DNA of 64,000 nucleotides from Microbacterium nymphoidis (GCF_021044885.1 NZ_JAJNOD010000001.1:1798001-1862000); one strand, 5' to 3'; shown: positions 1 to 7,948, numbered from the stretch's first letter. A program made the numbers and translations. The notes: a model not told the origin generated them from the letters alone.

Positions 1-121
1 CCGACAGCTCGGCGTGCGCACCGAGCGCCCGTTCAAGTTCGGACTCGATGCGGCCGTGCAGAGCGGCGAGCGTGCGCCACCCCTGGGCGCGGACTTCGAC
101 GGCGTCGTCGGAGATCCCCAT
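1..121 (-). CDS. MarR-family transcriptional regulator, N-terminal part (cut by window edge)
   Basis: The gene runs off the left edge; only about 40 codons from its ATG (121-119) are present. The visible peptide starts MGISDDAVEV and continues with a helix of the form WRTLAALHGRIESELERAL, typical of the first dimerisation helix of MarR regulators. A strong ribosome site (GAGGAGGAG) lies just upstream on the minus strand. It is divergent from an MFS exporter gene, the usual arrangement for a MarR repressor controlling an efflux pump. The DNA-binding domain lies outside the window, so the family call rests on the N-terminus and context. Confidence 0.7.
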   Translation of the reverse strand, partial: MGISDDAVEVRAQGWRTLAALHGRIESELERALGAHAELS

Positions 122-136
122 GACACTCCTCCTCAA

Positions 137-212
137 AGTAGTTGCTTGCGCTGGATAGTTGCGTGTGCAATCATTATTACTCGCAACGCAATATCCCGCG
201 TTTGCAACTATC
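137..212. promoter_or_regulatory. Candidate MarR operator: direct and inverted TAGTTGC boxes
   Basis: The divergent intergenic region holds AGTAGTTGC (137-145), GATAGTTGC (154-162) and its exact inverted copy GCAACTATC (204-212). It is locally A/T-rich compared with its surroundings. Inverted GTTGC half-sites suit a dimeric MarR repressor acting on both this regulator and the MFS gene. The repeats are visible; the assignment to the MarR protein is inferred from position. Confidence 0.5.
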
Positions 213-231
213 TTACAGGAGTGCTCCACAC

Positions 232-1416
232 ATGCCTCTCGGACTTCTCGCACTCGCCATCGGCGGGTTCGGAATCGGACTGACGGAATTCGTCATCATG
301 GGCCTGCTGCCCGAGGTCGCACGCGACTTCGGTGTCAGCGAGGCCGCCGCGGGCGGCCTCATCTCCGGCTACGCCCTCGCCGTGGTGGTCGGCGCCCTGG
401 GCCTCACCGCCGCCACCACCCGGCTGCCACGCAAGACCGTGCTGCTGGGGCTGATGGTGCTCTTCATCGTCGGCAACGTCATCACCGCGCTGGCCCCGGA
501 GTATGGCATCGCCCTGGTCGGTCGCATCATCGCCGCCCTCTGCCACGGTGCGTTCTTCGGCATCGGCTCGGTGGTCGCCGCCTCCCTCGTGCCGGCCGAT
601 CGTGCGGCCCGGGCGGTGGCCATCATGTTCACCGGTCTCACGGCGGCCAACGTCCTGGGGGTGCCCTTCGGCACGTTCCTCGGCCAGCAGTTCGGCTGGC
701 GTTCCACGTTCTGGGCCATCGCCGCCATCGGCGTGATCGCGTTCGCCGGTGTTGTCGCTCTCGTGCCCGCTGCCTCCGGCCCCACGTCGGCGCCGAGCCT
801 TCGTCGCGAGCTCGCCGCCTTCCGCTCCGGGCAGGTCTGGCTGTCCCTCATCGTCACGGCGCTCGCCTTCGGCGGGATGTTCGGCGCCTTCACCTACATC
901 GCGTACACGCTGACGGAGGTGTCCGGCTTCGCCGCCGGCGCGGTGCCGTGGCTGCTCGTGCTGTTCGGCGCGGGCCTCGTCGTGGGCAATGCGCTGGGTG
1001 GCCGTCTCGCCGACAAGCACCGCGACGCCACGTTGCTCTGGTTCATCGGTGCACTGGTCGTCATCCTCGCGGCGTTCGCACTCCTCGCCAGCTGGCAGCC
1101 GGCGGTGGTCGTGCTGCTCGCACTGATGGGCGGCTTCGGATTCGGCACCGTTCCCGGCCTGCAGAGCCGCGTGATGGCCTACGCCGAGACGGCGCCCACG
1201 CTGGCCTCCGGCGCGAACATCGGCGCGTTCAACATCGGCAACGCCCTGGGAGCCTGGGCGGGCGGTCTCGGCATCAGTGCCGGTCTCGGCTTCACCTCGC
1301 CGTTGTGGATCGGCGCTGCGATCACCATCGTGGCCTTCGTCGTGATGGTCGCCGCCGCCCTCACCGCCCGCACTCCGCGCACGGCACCGGCTCCCGCCGT
1401 TCCCGCCACCGTCTAA
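232..1416 (+). CDS. MFS transporter, DHA1/AraJ-type drug or sugar efflux
   Basis: A 394-residue, 12-helix major facilitator of the drug:H+ antiporter DHA1 type, likely to export small molecules from the cytoplasm. The N-terminus (GFGIGLTEFVIMGLLPEVA) and the motif around residues 95-115 (RIIAALCHGAFFGIGS) are typical of AraJ/Cmx-like exporters. The frame is open from an ATG at 142, but the ATG at 232 has ACAGGAG 11 bases upstream and begins directly in the first helix, so it is preferred. It is divergent from a MarR gene and followed 34 bases later by an aldo/keto reductase, probably in one transcript. The substrate is unknown. Confidence 0.85.
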   Translation: MPLGLLALAIGGFGIGLTEFVIMGLLPEVARDFGVSEAAAGGLISGYALAVVVGALGLTAATTRLPRKTVLLGLMVLFIVGNVITALAPEYGIALVGRIIAALCHGAFFGIGSVVAASLVPADRAARAVAIMFTGLTAANVLGVPFGTFLGQQFGWRSTFWAIAAIGVIAFAGVVALVPAASGPTSAPSLRRELAAFRSGQVWLSLIVTALAFGGMFGAFTYIAYTLTEVSGFAAGAVPWLLVLFGAGLVVGNALGGRLADKHRDATLLWFIGALVVILAAFALLASWQPAVVVLLALMGGFGFGTVPGLQSRVMAYAETAPTLASGANIGAFNIGNALGAWAGGLGISAGLGFTSPLWIGAAITIVAFVVMVAAALTARTPRTAPAPAVPATV

Positions 1417-1450
1417 CTCATCCCCTCCAGCTCATCCCACAAGGAGAACC

Positions 1451-2281
1451 ATGTCCATCGACATCCCCACGATCACGCTCAACAACGGCGTGTCCATGCC
1501 CCAACTCGGATTCGGCGTCTTCCAGGTGCCCGACGAGGAGACGACCACCGCCGTGACCGCCGCGCTCCAGGCCGGCTACCGCTCCATCGACACCGCCGCC
1601 ATCTACGGCAACGAAGCGGGCGTGGGCCGCGCCATCGCCGAGTCCGGGATCGCCCGCGACGACCTCTTCCTCACCTCCAAGGTCTGGAACTCCGACCAGG
1701 GATACGACGCCACGCTGCGTGCCTACGACACGACGCTGGCGAAGCTGGGCGTCGATGCCCTCGATCTGTACCTCATCCACTGGCCCGCTCCGGCGCAGGA
1801 CCTCTATCGCGACACCTGGCGTGCGCTGGAGCGGATCCACGCCGACGGCCGGGTTCGTGCCATCGGCGTCTCCAACTTCGAGCCCGAGCACCTGGATCGC
1901 CTGCTCGCATCCGCGGAGGTCGTTCCGGCCGTCAACCAGGTGGAGCTTCACCCGGCGTTCCAGAACCGGGCGGTGGTCGCGGCGAACACCGAGCACGGCA
2001 TCGCCACGGAGGCCTGGAGCCCGCTCGCGCAGGGCGCCGCCCTCGGCTCCGAGCCCGTCCTGACCGCCGCGGCCGCCCACGGCGTCACCCCCGCTCAGGT
2101 GGTACTGCGCTGGCACCTGCAGCAGGGACGCATCATCATCCCGAAGTCTGTCACCCCCGCGCGGATCGCCGAGAACCTCGCCGTGTTCGGCTTCGACCTC
2201 ACCGATGACGAGCTCACCGCGATCGACGCCCTCGACGTGCACGGCCGCACCGGCCCCCACCCCGCGACATTCGAGGGCTGA
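1451..2281 (+). CDS. Aldo/keto reductase
   Basis: A 276-residue cytoplasmic NADPH-dependent reductase of the AKR superfamily (2,5-diketo-D-gluconate reductase-like branch) that would reduce aldehydes or ketones to alcohols. The complete catalytic tetrad is visible: Asp47 (in YRSIDTA), Tyr52, Lys77 (LTSKVWN) and His110 (DLYLIHWP). The NADPH-binding segment near the C-terminus (IIIPKSVTPARIAEN) is also present. The ATG at 1451 has AAGGAGAA just upstream. It follows the MFS gene closely, so both may be part of a MarR-controlled detoxification response. The substrate cannot be told from sequence. Confidence 0.9.
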   Translation: MSIDIPTITLNNGVSMPQLGFGVFQVPDEETTTAVTAALQAGYRSIDTAAIYGNEAGVGRAIAESGIARDDLFLTSKVWNSDQGYDATLRAYDTTLAKLGVDALDLYLIHWPAPAQDLYRDTWRALERIHADGRVRAIGVSNFEPEHLDRLLASAEVVPAVNQVELHPAFQNRAVVAANTEHGIATEAWSPLAQGAALGSEPVLTAAAAHGVTPAQVVLRWHLQQGRIIIPKSVTPARIAENLAVFGFDLTDDELTAIDALDVHGRTGPHPATFEG

Positions 2282-2287
2282 CCCGCA

Positions 2288-2357
2288 CGCGAGAAGCCCC
2301 TGCGAGTCTGAGATCCCCGCGTTGCCGGCTCTCTCGGACCTGCAGGGGTTTCTCGCG
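2288..2357. terminator. Long inverted repeat between convergent genes
   Basis: Arms at 2288-2303 and 2342-2357 pair over 16 positions with one mismatch (CGCGAGAAgCCCCTGC). They lie between the end of the aldo/keto reductase gene and the end of the convergent PH-like gene. Probably a bidirectional terminator; the loop is long (38 bases) and there is no clear U tract. Confidence 0.6.
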
Positions 2358-2927
2358 TCAGGAGGCGCTCCGGCCGCCGGGTTGAGCGGGCCACACCGTC
2401 GGACGAGAGGGCGGACCTCCGGCAGTGCGGAGCTCGGGGAGAAGGATGTTCAGCGTCGCCGCGAGTGTCGCACCGTCGGGATCCAGGAACGGAGCCATCC
2501 GGACCTCGGGCCCCGAGTGCAGGCCGTCACCCACCAGCACCAGGCAGACGTAGGTCGAAGACAGCACCCCGCCCCGGCCGGAGACCACGCCCGTGGTGGC
2601 CTCACGGATCTGCGACCACGGCACCGTTCGGCGGCGATAGTGCACTCCCGCGCGATCGATGCGAGCACGGGTGCGTGGCCACGCCAGCCGCAGGATCCAG
2701 ATGATGCCCACGAGGCAGACGACGCCGAACACGGACATCAGCGCGATGCCGATCGACGGATCGAGGAAGCCGCCGAGCGCGACGAGGATGACGCACGGCA
2801 GCACCAGAGCACAGCGGATGAGGATCCAGGTCCGGCTGCTCCGCACGACGATCTCGCCGTCGCGATCGAACCTGCGGACGAGATCGGCCACCTCGGGACG
2901 CCAGCTCGGCGAGGGGACACGCTCCAT
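2358..2927 (-). CDS. Two-helix membrane protein with PH-like domain, hypothetical
   Basis: A 189-residue protein not assigned to a named gene. Two adjacent hydrophobic segments (about residues 35-55 and 60-80) form a hairpin anchor, followed by a soluble part (ARIDRAGVHYRRRTVPWSQI...) with the beta-rich pattern of bacterial PH-like domains. The start ATG has no Shine-Dalgarno site; TAGGCT sits 6 bases upstream on the minus strand, so a leaderless transcript is likely. Its start lies only 37 bases from that of the divergent S4 gene. The function is unknown. Confidence 0.7.
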   Translation of the reverse strand: MERVPSPSWRPEVADLVRRFDRDGEIVVRSSRTWILIRCALVLPCVILVALGGFLDPSIGIALMSVFGVVCLVGIIWILRLAWPRTRARIDRAGVHYRRRTVPWSQIREATTGVVSGRGGVLSSTYVCLVLVGDGLHSGPEVRMAPFLDPDGATLAATLNILLPELRTAGGPPSRPTVWPAQPGGRSAS

Positions 2928-2933
2928 GCGACC

Positions 2934-2958
2934 AGCCTATGTCGACGGCGGATACGAT
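2934..2958. promoter_or_regulatory. Back-to-back leaderless promoters of the PH-like and S4 genes
   Basis: On the minus strand TAGGCT (2939-2934) lies 6 bases before the ATG at 2927. On the plus strand TACGAT (2953-2958) lies 6 bases before the GTG at 2965. Both fit the TAnnnT -10 consensus with the transcript beginning at the start codon. No convincing -35 boxes are seen. Confidence 0.5.
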
Positions 2959-2964
2959 CGTTGA

Positions 2965-3198
2965 GTGACCAGTCCCGCAGACATCCCCGACGTCGAGGTG
3001 GACGGCGGCATGATCCGTCTCGGCCAGTTCCTGAAGTTCGCGGATCTCATCGAATCCGGTGGCGAGAGCAAAGAGGTCATCGCGGAAGGCCTCGTGGCCG
3101 TCAACGGCGAGATCGAGATGCGCCGCGGCCGGCAACTGCGCGACGGCGACATCGTCGACCTCGACGACCGCACCGTTCGCGTCCGTCTGCGGGGCTGA
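2965..3198 (+). CDS. S4-domain RNA-binding protein (YbcJ-like)
   Basis: A 77-residue protein that is essentially one S4 RNA-binding fold: MIRLGQFLKFADLIESGGESKEVI, then GLVAVNGEIEMRRGRQLRDGDIV, the alpha-loop-beta pattern shared by YbcJ and the S4 parts of ribosomal protein S4 and pseudouridine synthases. It probably binds structured RNA, perhaps ribosomal. Translation begins at GTG with no ribosome site but with a -10 box 6 bases upstream. The gene stands alone, divergent from the PH-like gene. Confidence 0.8.
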   Translation: MTSPADIPDVEVDGGMIRLGQFLKFADLIESGGESKEVIAEGLVAVNGEIEMRRGRQLRDGDIVDLDDRTVRVRLRG

Positions 3199-3262
3199 CC
3201 CGCGAAACTTCCGTCCGCCGTTCCCGCCCCGTACGCCGTGTCTTCCCCTTCGGTCGACACGT

Positions 3263-3326
3263 GAGACTTCCGTCTGTGCGCGAGAAGCGCCGCAACGCGG
3301 GCATTCTCGCCCACAGAGAAGTCTCG
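3263..3326. terminator. Bidirectional inverted-repeat terminator
   Basis: Arms GAGACTTC...TGTG.GCGAGAA (3263-3286) and TTCTCGC.CACA...GAAGTCTC (3304-3325) pair with two small bulges and enclose a GC-rich loop. They sit between the S4 gene and the convergent EamA gene. Confidence 0.6.
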
Positions 3327-3329
3327 CGG

Positions 3330-4217
3330 CTAATTCGGACGACGGCGGCGGGGATTGAGCTCGCTCACGACCATGCCCGCGATGATCAGCGCGGCTCCCA
3401 CGATGGCGAGCGCCGGCAGGCGCTCCCCAGCCAGGCGGCCGAATATCCCCGCCCACACCGGCTCGCCGGCGTAGATGATGGTGGCGCGAGTGGGCGACAC
3501 GGAACGCTGGGCCCAGTTCATGGCCCACTGGATGGCCGCGCTCATCGCCCCCAGACCGACCGCGGCGAGCAGCCACACCCAGGAGAACGCGGGAACGGCC
3601 TCTCCGGTGACCGGCATGGTGAGAAAGGCCAGCAGGCTCGCGACGATCAGCTGCACCACGGTGACGCGCCCGACGTCCACGCGTCCGGCGAACACGCTGA
3701 TCAGGATGATCTCAGCGGCGATCGCGAGCGTGCTGATCATCGTCACCACCTCACCCTGCCCCAGCGAGAATCCCGCCGCCGACGGACCCGCCACCAGGAT
3801 CAGGCCGGTAAACGCAAGGACGACGCCGATCCACACCGTCCACCGCGGAGCTTTGCGGAACACCACCCACTGCAGCAGCGGAACGAGGGGCACATAAAAC
3901 GCCGTGATGAAGGCCGAGGTACTGGAGTCGATCGTCTGCAGCCCCACGGTCTGCAGCCCGTACCCGAGGTACACCATCACGCCGATCGCGGCGCCCGCGG
4001 CGATCTCTCGCGGACGCAGGCCCCGAAGTCCGCGATTCAGGACGAGTGCGGCGATGAGCCCCGCGGCGAGGAACCGCACGCCGACGAAGAACCAGGGTCC
4101 CGTCGTGGTGACGGCGAAGTGCACGACGAGGAAGGTGGCGCCCCACAGGAAGGTGATGGCGATCAGCACCCACTCCTGGCGGCTGAGACGGAGGCCTCGG
4201 ACGGCGGTCGGGATCAC
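3330..4217 (-). CDS. EamA/DMT-family transporter
   Basis: A 295-residue, ten-helix drug/metabolite transporter with two EamA repeats. Conserved features include the N-terminal WGATFLVVHF segment and the GEPVWAGIFG motif near the C-terminus, typical of RhaT/YdcZ-like exporters. The frame stays open to an ATG at 4358, but those 47 extra codons run through a 21-bp tandem duplication and overlap the cupin gene. The GTG at 4217, preceded by AGGATGAGGG, is a better start and places the first helix near the N-terminus. It probably exports amino acids or metabolites; the substrate is unknown. It may be cotranscribed with the cupin upstream. Confidence 0.85.
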   Translation of the reverse strand: MIPTAVRGLRLSRQEWVLIAITFLWGATFLVVHFAVTTTGPWFFVGVRFLAAGLIAALVLNRGLRGLRPREIAAGAAIGVMVYLGYGLQTVGLQTIDSSTSAFITAFYVPLVPLLQWVVFRKAPRWTVWIGVVLAFTGLILVAGPSAAGFSLGQGEVVTMISTLAIAAEIILISVFAGRVDVGRVTVVQLIVASLLAFLTMPVTGEAVPAFSWVWLLAAVGLGAMSAAIQWAMNWAQRSVSPTRATIIYAGEPVWAGIFGRLAGERLPALAIVGAALIIAGMVVSELNPRRRRPN

Positions 4218-4260
4218 TCCCTCATCCTGGTGCCGCGCACCCCGCAGACGCGAATCCGCG

Positions 4261-4302
4261 ACGACTCCGTCACCACGGAAGACGACTCCGTCACCACGGA
4301 AG
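4261..4302. repeat. Perfect 21-bp tandem duplication
   Basis: Positions 4261-4281 and 4282-4302 are identical. Each copy contains a small inverted repeat (TCCGT-CACC-ACGGA). The second copy includes the stop codon of the cupin gene and the array lies in the leader of the EamA gene. Confidence 0.9.
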
Positions 4303-4719
4303 GGGTCGGTCGGTGGCTCGCTCGCTGTCGTCGGGGAGATGCGGGAGCTCGCCGCCACCGGATCGGATGCACAGCCACCGCAGTTCCTCCGCGCTGTCCG
4401 GCCGCGCGCGCCACGTGCGCCACACCCCTTGACCCACCCGAACCACCGACCCCGGGCCGACGTCGATCACGTCGTCGTCGAGGCCCATCTGGCCGTGCCC
4501 GTGCAGGAACACGTACAGTTCCTCGATGCGCGCGTGACGGTGCCAGTAGGTGGCCGAGTCCCCCGGCTGGAGCGCGTTCGCCGTCATCCCGATGTACTGC
4601 ATCTGCAGATCGTGATCGACCACGTGCCGGCCGGCCCACGTCGTCTCCGGCCGGAAGCCGCCCACATACTCGTGCCAGCGTTCCGGTGCACCGATCTCGA
4701 CGATCTCGTAGTCAGGCAT
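4291..4719 (-). CDS. Cupin-domain protein
   Basis: A 142-residue single-domain cupin. Motif 1 is seen as GDSATYWHRHARIEELYVFLHGHG (His-x-His and Glu metal ligands near residues 60-68) and motif 2 as DVGPGSVVRVGQGVWRTWRA, where the usual second histidine is not evident. Such proteins bind metal and act as small enzymes or sugar-binding proteins; no substrate can be named. The start ATG follows AGGAAAGGG, and directly before that lies a perfect 18-bp hairpin. The EamA transporter gene follows on the same strand. Confidence 0.8.
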   Translation of the reverse strand: MPDYEIVEIGAPERWHEYVGGFRPETTWAGRHVVDHDLQMQYIGMTANALQPGDSATYWHRHARIEELYVFLHGHGQMGLDDDVIDVGPGSVVRVGQGVWRTWRARPDSAEELRWLCIRSGGGELPHLPDDSERATDRPLPW

Positions 4720-4730
4720 GCGCTTCCCTT

Positions 4731-4770
4731 TCCTCGTGTCCGCCACGCTACTGCGTGGCGGACACGAGGA
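4731..4770 (-). promoter_or_regulatory. Perfect 18-bp hairpin in the cupin gene leader
   Basis: Arms at 4731-4748 and 4753-4770 are perfectly complementary and separated by TACT. The 3' arm ends at the ribosome site of the cupin gene (ATG at 4719). No minus-strand gene lies close upstream, so it is less easily read as a terminator; an operator or a leader RNA structure is possible. Confidence 0.55.
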
Positions 4771-4904
4771 CAGCAGAATCAGGTGAGTTCGCCTGTTGCT
4801 CCGCCGCGGCTCGCAGCTCTCGCGCGATGATCGAGGGGCAGCGGCCCCCGCGTGAGAGGACGTGAAGACGTCCGGCGGGCGCGGATCGGATGAGGAGGGT
4901 GCAG

Positions 4905-5765
4905 ATGACGCGGCATGTGCTGGTGGTCGGAGTCGATGGCGTGCGCGCCGACGTGCTGCGGGACGCACACGTGCCCCACATCGCCGCCATCGGCGACGCC
5001 GGTTTCTGGGAGGACGTCCGGGTGGACGAGCGCAATCCCACGATCTCCGCTCCGGTCTGGGGGACGGTCGCCTCCGGGGTGCATCGCGATCGCCATGGCA
5101 TCGATGACAACGACCTGCATGGCCACCGGCTGGAGCAGTATCCGGACTTCCTCTCCCGCATCCGTGCCCATGATCCCGCGGTGACGACGTTCGCCGCTGC
5201 TGCGTGGGCTCCGCTCGTGGGTGACGCCTCTGGTGGCCCCGTGTTCGCGCCCGGCGGGTTCCGGCCCGACCTGCCCGCGGGCATCGAAGACGGTACGGAC
5301 GATGCCGCGCTGACCGCCATCGCCGTGATGGACGAGGTGGTGACCTCCCGCACGGCACGGGAGCTTCTCGCCCGCGGCCACTCCGCCATCTTCACGTACC
5401 TGCTCCTGCCCGACATGGTCGCGCATGCCGAGGGCGTCACCGACCGCTACCGCGAGGCGATCGAGCGCGCCGACGAGCAGGTAGGCGTGCTGCTGGCCGC
5501 CATCGACGCCCGCCCCGACCGCGTGAACGAAGAATGGACCGTCATCGTGGTGACCGATCACGGCCACCGCGACGCGGGACACCACGGCGGAGACAGCGAT
5601 GCCGAACGCACCGCGTGGATCGCGGCGTCAGGCCCCGGCATCGACGCCGCCTCCGGCACTGGGGTCACGCACGCGGACATCGCCGTCCACACGCTCCATG
5701 CCCTCGGGGTCACAGTCCCCGAGGGCATGGATGGACGTGTGTTCGGCACGAGGTCGCCCGCATAA
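4905..5765 (+). CDS. Alkaline-phosphatase-fold phosphodiesterase / nucleotide pyrophosphatase
   Basis: A 286-residue member of the type I phosphodiesterase/nucleotide pyrophosphatase family. The first metal-binding Asp is in VVGVDGVRAD, the presumed nucleophilic Thr in NPTISAPVWGT, and the metal-binding DHG...H near the C-terminus (VTDHGHRDAGHHGG). It would hydrolyse phosphodiester or phosphomonoester bonds. It lacks a signal peptide, so it is likely cytoplasmic. The ATG at 4905 has AGGAGGG five bases upstream and is preferred to an in-frame ATG at 4890. It is a lone gene with a 185-base leader region that holds nothing else recognised. Confidence 0.85.
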   Translation: MTRHVLVVGVDGVRADVLRDAHVPHIAAIGDAGFWEDVRVDERNPTISAPVWGTVASGVHRDRHGIDDNDLHGHRLEQYPDFLSRIRAHDPAVTTFAAAAWAPLVGDASGGPVFAPGGFRPDLPAGIEDGTDDAALTAIAVMDEVVTSRTARELLARGHSAIFTYLLLPDMVAHAEGVTDRYREAIERADEQVGVLLAAIDARPDRVNEEWTVIVVTDHGHRDAGHHGGDSDAERTAWIAASGPGIDAASGTGVTHADIAVHTLHALGVTVPEGMDGRVFGTRSPA

Positions 5766-5843
5766 CGGCACGGCGACGAGCTGCGGCCCCGGGGGACCCG
5801 CACTCAGCAGGGAAGCACGTCAACCCGTGCCCGCGGGCCCGCT

Positions 5844-6950
5844 TCAGCGCGCGCCGACGGTTTCTGTCGCGGCGGGCGCCGCGTCCTGCCCCGCACCGTC
5901 CGCAGCCTCCTTCGGCGCGGTACCGCGCCAGAGACGCCGGGCCGCCGCATCCAGGCGCGCCCAGCTCTTCTCCCGGATGAAGATCGAGTCGATGGCGATC
6001 ATCGTCAACGAGAACCACGGCAGGCCCATCAGTACCCCGATGGCGATGTGGAAGCTCAGGATCGCGATGAGGGCGATGCGGCGGGTGAACGTGCTCAGCA
6101 ACATGAGCAGGAACGCGACCTGGATGATGATCGACCCCCAGGTGGCGATCGTCACCATCGGACCCCATTGCGTGATCAGATCGCTGAGCACCGGCCAGGT
6201 GCCGAACCGCATGGTGTGCAGCGGATCGTAGACCGCCCATCCGCCGGCCCACGGCTGTCCCTGCGCCTTGTACAGACCACCGGCCGCGTAGACGAAGCAC
6301 ACCTGCGCCGTCAGCGCCACGAGGCCGAGGTTGTGAAGCACCGTCCCGATGTAGGCGCCCGATGTCCCCGGCGGGAACCACTCGCGCTTGGCGCGGCGGC
6401 GGGCATCCAGCGACCATTTCGCCGCGGGATCGGTGAAGAACAGGATCATCAGGGTGATGCGGAACATGTTGTCGCCCTGATCGCCGACCATGTCGTTCAT
6501 CTCGATGAAGCTCACCCAGAGCACGAAGAACACCGGCAGCACGAGCCGGAAGCGCCAGCCCAGCACGAACAGCACGGCCAGGATCATCAGCAGCATGTAC
6601 AGGGCGGTGAATGCGAGGTCGTTGCCGGCGACGCGATGGAAGCTGCTGAACAGCCAGATCTTGACGAAGTCGCTCCGGGGCTCGGCCAGCTCGCCGTTCC
6701 AGGCCGATCCGGACCCGAACGTGTACAGCCGTGTGCTGAAGTTCGCCAGCAACAGGCCGAAGGCGGTGCTGCCCAGCAGGATACGGGTGACGGCGAGCCC
6801 GTGCAGCGCCTTCTTGCTGCTGAAGAGCCAGCGTTCGCCGATCTCGACGAGCGAACCCAGCATCTCCAGGAACGTGTTGACCGCGGCGCGGACGGCGGCC
6901 GTCACGAAGCGCCAGACGTGCGCGATCGCGGGCAGGATCATCTGCTTCAC
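5844..6950 (-). CDS. HTTM-domain membrane protein (SdpB-like)
   Basis: A 368-residue protein with about six hydrophobic helices across residues 50-330, matching the HTTM family (related to vitamin K-dependent gamma-carboxylase and to SdpB of the Bacillus Sdp toxin system). Recognisable segments are ALHGLAVTRILLGSTAFG, WVSFIEMNDMVGDQGDNMFR and LYKAQGQPWAGGWAVYDPLH. The C-terminal 40 residues are soluble and Ala-rich. Its GTG start overlaps the stop of the DUF5819 gene (GTGA), so the two are translationally coupled. In the Sdp system SdpA and SdpB mature a secreted toxin; whether this pair modifies a protein here is inference. Confidence 0.8.
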   Translation of the reverse strand: MKQMILPAIAHVWRFVTAAVRAAVNTFLEMLGSLVEIGERWLFSSKKALHGLAVTRILLGSTAFGLLLANFSTRLYTFGSGSAWNGELAEPRSDFVKIWLFSSFHRVAGNDLAFTALYMLLMILAVLFVLGWRFRLVLPVFFVLWVSFIEMNDMVGDQGDNMFRITLMILFFTDPAAKWSLDARRRAKREWFPPGTSGAYIGTVLHNLGLVALTAQVCFVYAAGGLYKAQGQPWAGGWAVYDPLHTMRFGTWPVLSDLITQWGPMVTIATWGSIIIQVAFLLMLLSTFTRRIALIAILSFHIAIGVLMGLPWFSLTMIAIDSIFIREKSWARLDAAARRLWRGTAPKEAADGAGQDAAPAATETVGAR

Positions 6951-7840
6951 TGCTGACGCATCCTCTCGTACTGCTCCCGGAAGACCCGAGCGAAGTTGTC
7001 CTCGTTCTGCCCCGGGTTCACCCGGGGCTCGCGCCAGCCGTCGAGCGAGATCTTGGGCTCGGGTCTCTTCGCTTCCGGATTGTGCCGCTGCCCGAAGGGA
7101 ATGATGTTCTGCCGGCTCACACGCACCTGCACCTCTTCGACCGACGGCCCCCAGATCGCCCGCGCCACCTGGGTGGCGTAGGCGACGGATCGCTGCTCCT
7201 GCTGCAGATACGCATCGACCTGGTCGGCGGTGACCGATGCCCCCTCGCCTTCGGTGATCGAACCCTCCAGGTCGGCGCGCAGCTGATCGGCGTTGCCGAC
7301 GTAGCGCTCGGCCAGGATCGCACGCTGCTGATCGCCCAACGCGTCCCACGCCTTCTTGAAGTCCGATGCCAGCTCACTGGACTGGATGCCCGCACGCGGC
7401 GGCGTGAGGTTGTAGCGGATCATGGAGAGCTCCACGTCGGTGGCGCTCACCCAGCCCGTCTCCACCCGTTCGCCGCCCTCGACGATCACCGCGCGGACGT
7501 TGAAGTGGTAGTCGCCGTTGATGGGCTCGGGAGCGAAGACGCTCCAGGACTGTCCGAAGAACGGCAGCATGTACGACGACAGCGCCTTCCCAGGCACCAC
7601 CTCCCGCAATGGAGACGGGGGCGCGATCCACAGGAAGGAAGCGAAGACGTGCCAGGCGGTGAAGAGCACCGCGACGAACGCGACGGCGCGCACCCATCGG
7701 CGCGGCGGCGCCGGCGTGCCGGAGCGCTGCAACGGTTCGGAGCGAGGCTTCGTCACGGCCGTCACGGCCGAGTCGGCCCCGGGCTCAGCGGGGGTCGTCG
7801 ACGAGTCGCTCCCCGCATCGATGACGAGGTGGTCGGTCAT
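6947..7840 (-). CDS. DUF5819 family protein (SdpA-like partner of HTTM)
   Basis: A 297-residue protein with a Pro/Ser-rich cytoplasmic N-terminus (1-48), one membrane helix (about 50-70, VRAVAFVAVLFTAWHVFASF) and a large soluble domain beginning LPFFGQSWSVFAPEPINGDYHFNVRA. The FFGQSWSVFAPEP segment is the hallmark I associate with DUF5819, which resembles SdpA in topology and in pairing with an HTTM gene. It overlaps the HTTM gene by four bases. It lies 108 bases downstream of the large LPXTG surface-protein gene on the same strand. Its molecular function is unknown. Confidence 0.78.
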   Translation of the reverse strand: MTDHLVIDAGSDSSTTPAEPGADSAVTAVTKPRSEPLQRSGTPAPPRRWVRAVAFVAVLFTAWHVFASFLWIAPPSPLREVVPGKALSSYMLPFFGQSWSVFAPEPINGDYHFNVRAVIVEGGERVETGWVSATDVELSMIRYNLTPPRAGIQSSELASDFKKAWDALGDQQRAILAERYVGNADQLRADLEGSITEGEGASVTADQVDAYLQQEQRSVAYATQVARAIWGPSVEEVQVRVSRQNIIPFGQRHNPEAKRPEPKISLDGWREPRVNPGQNEDNFARVFREQYERMRQQ

Positions 7841-7890
7841 GGTGCTCCTTCAACGTGACCGGGGACGGCAGCCGCCCGCGGGATGCCGGA

Positions 7891-7925
7891 GGGCCGGTGA
7901 CTCCCCCCGTGGAAGTCACCGGCCC
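7891..7925. terminator. Perfect 12-bp hairpin after the surface-protein gene
   Basis: GGGCCGGTGACT (7891-7902) pairs exactly with AGTCACCGGCCC (7914-7925) across an 11-base loop. It lies between the anchor protein gene and the DUF5819 gene on the same strand, so it may be a partial terminator that lowers expression of the downstream pair. Confidence 0.65.
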
Positions 7926-7948
7926 AACCGCTGGGACCCGAAGGGTCC

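Noticed and set aside
2205..4865. 886-residue plus-strand ORF across several minus-strand genes
   Set aside because: Arg/Pro/His-rich shadow of the PH-like, EamA and cupin genes; no domain and no start signal.
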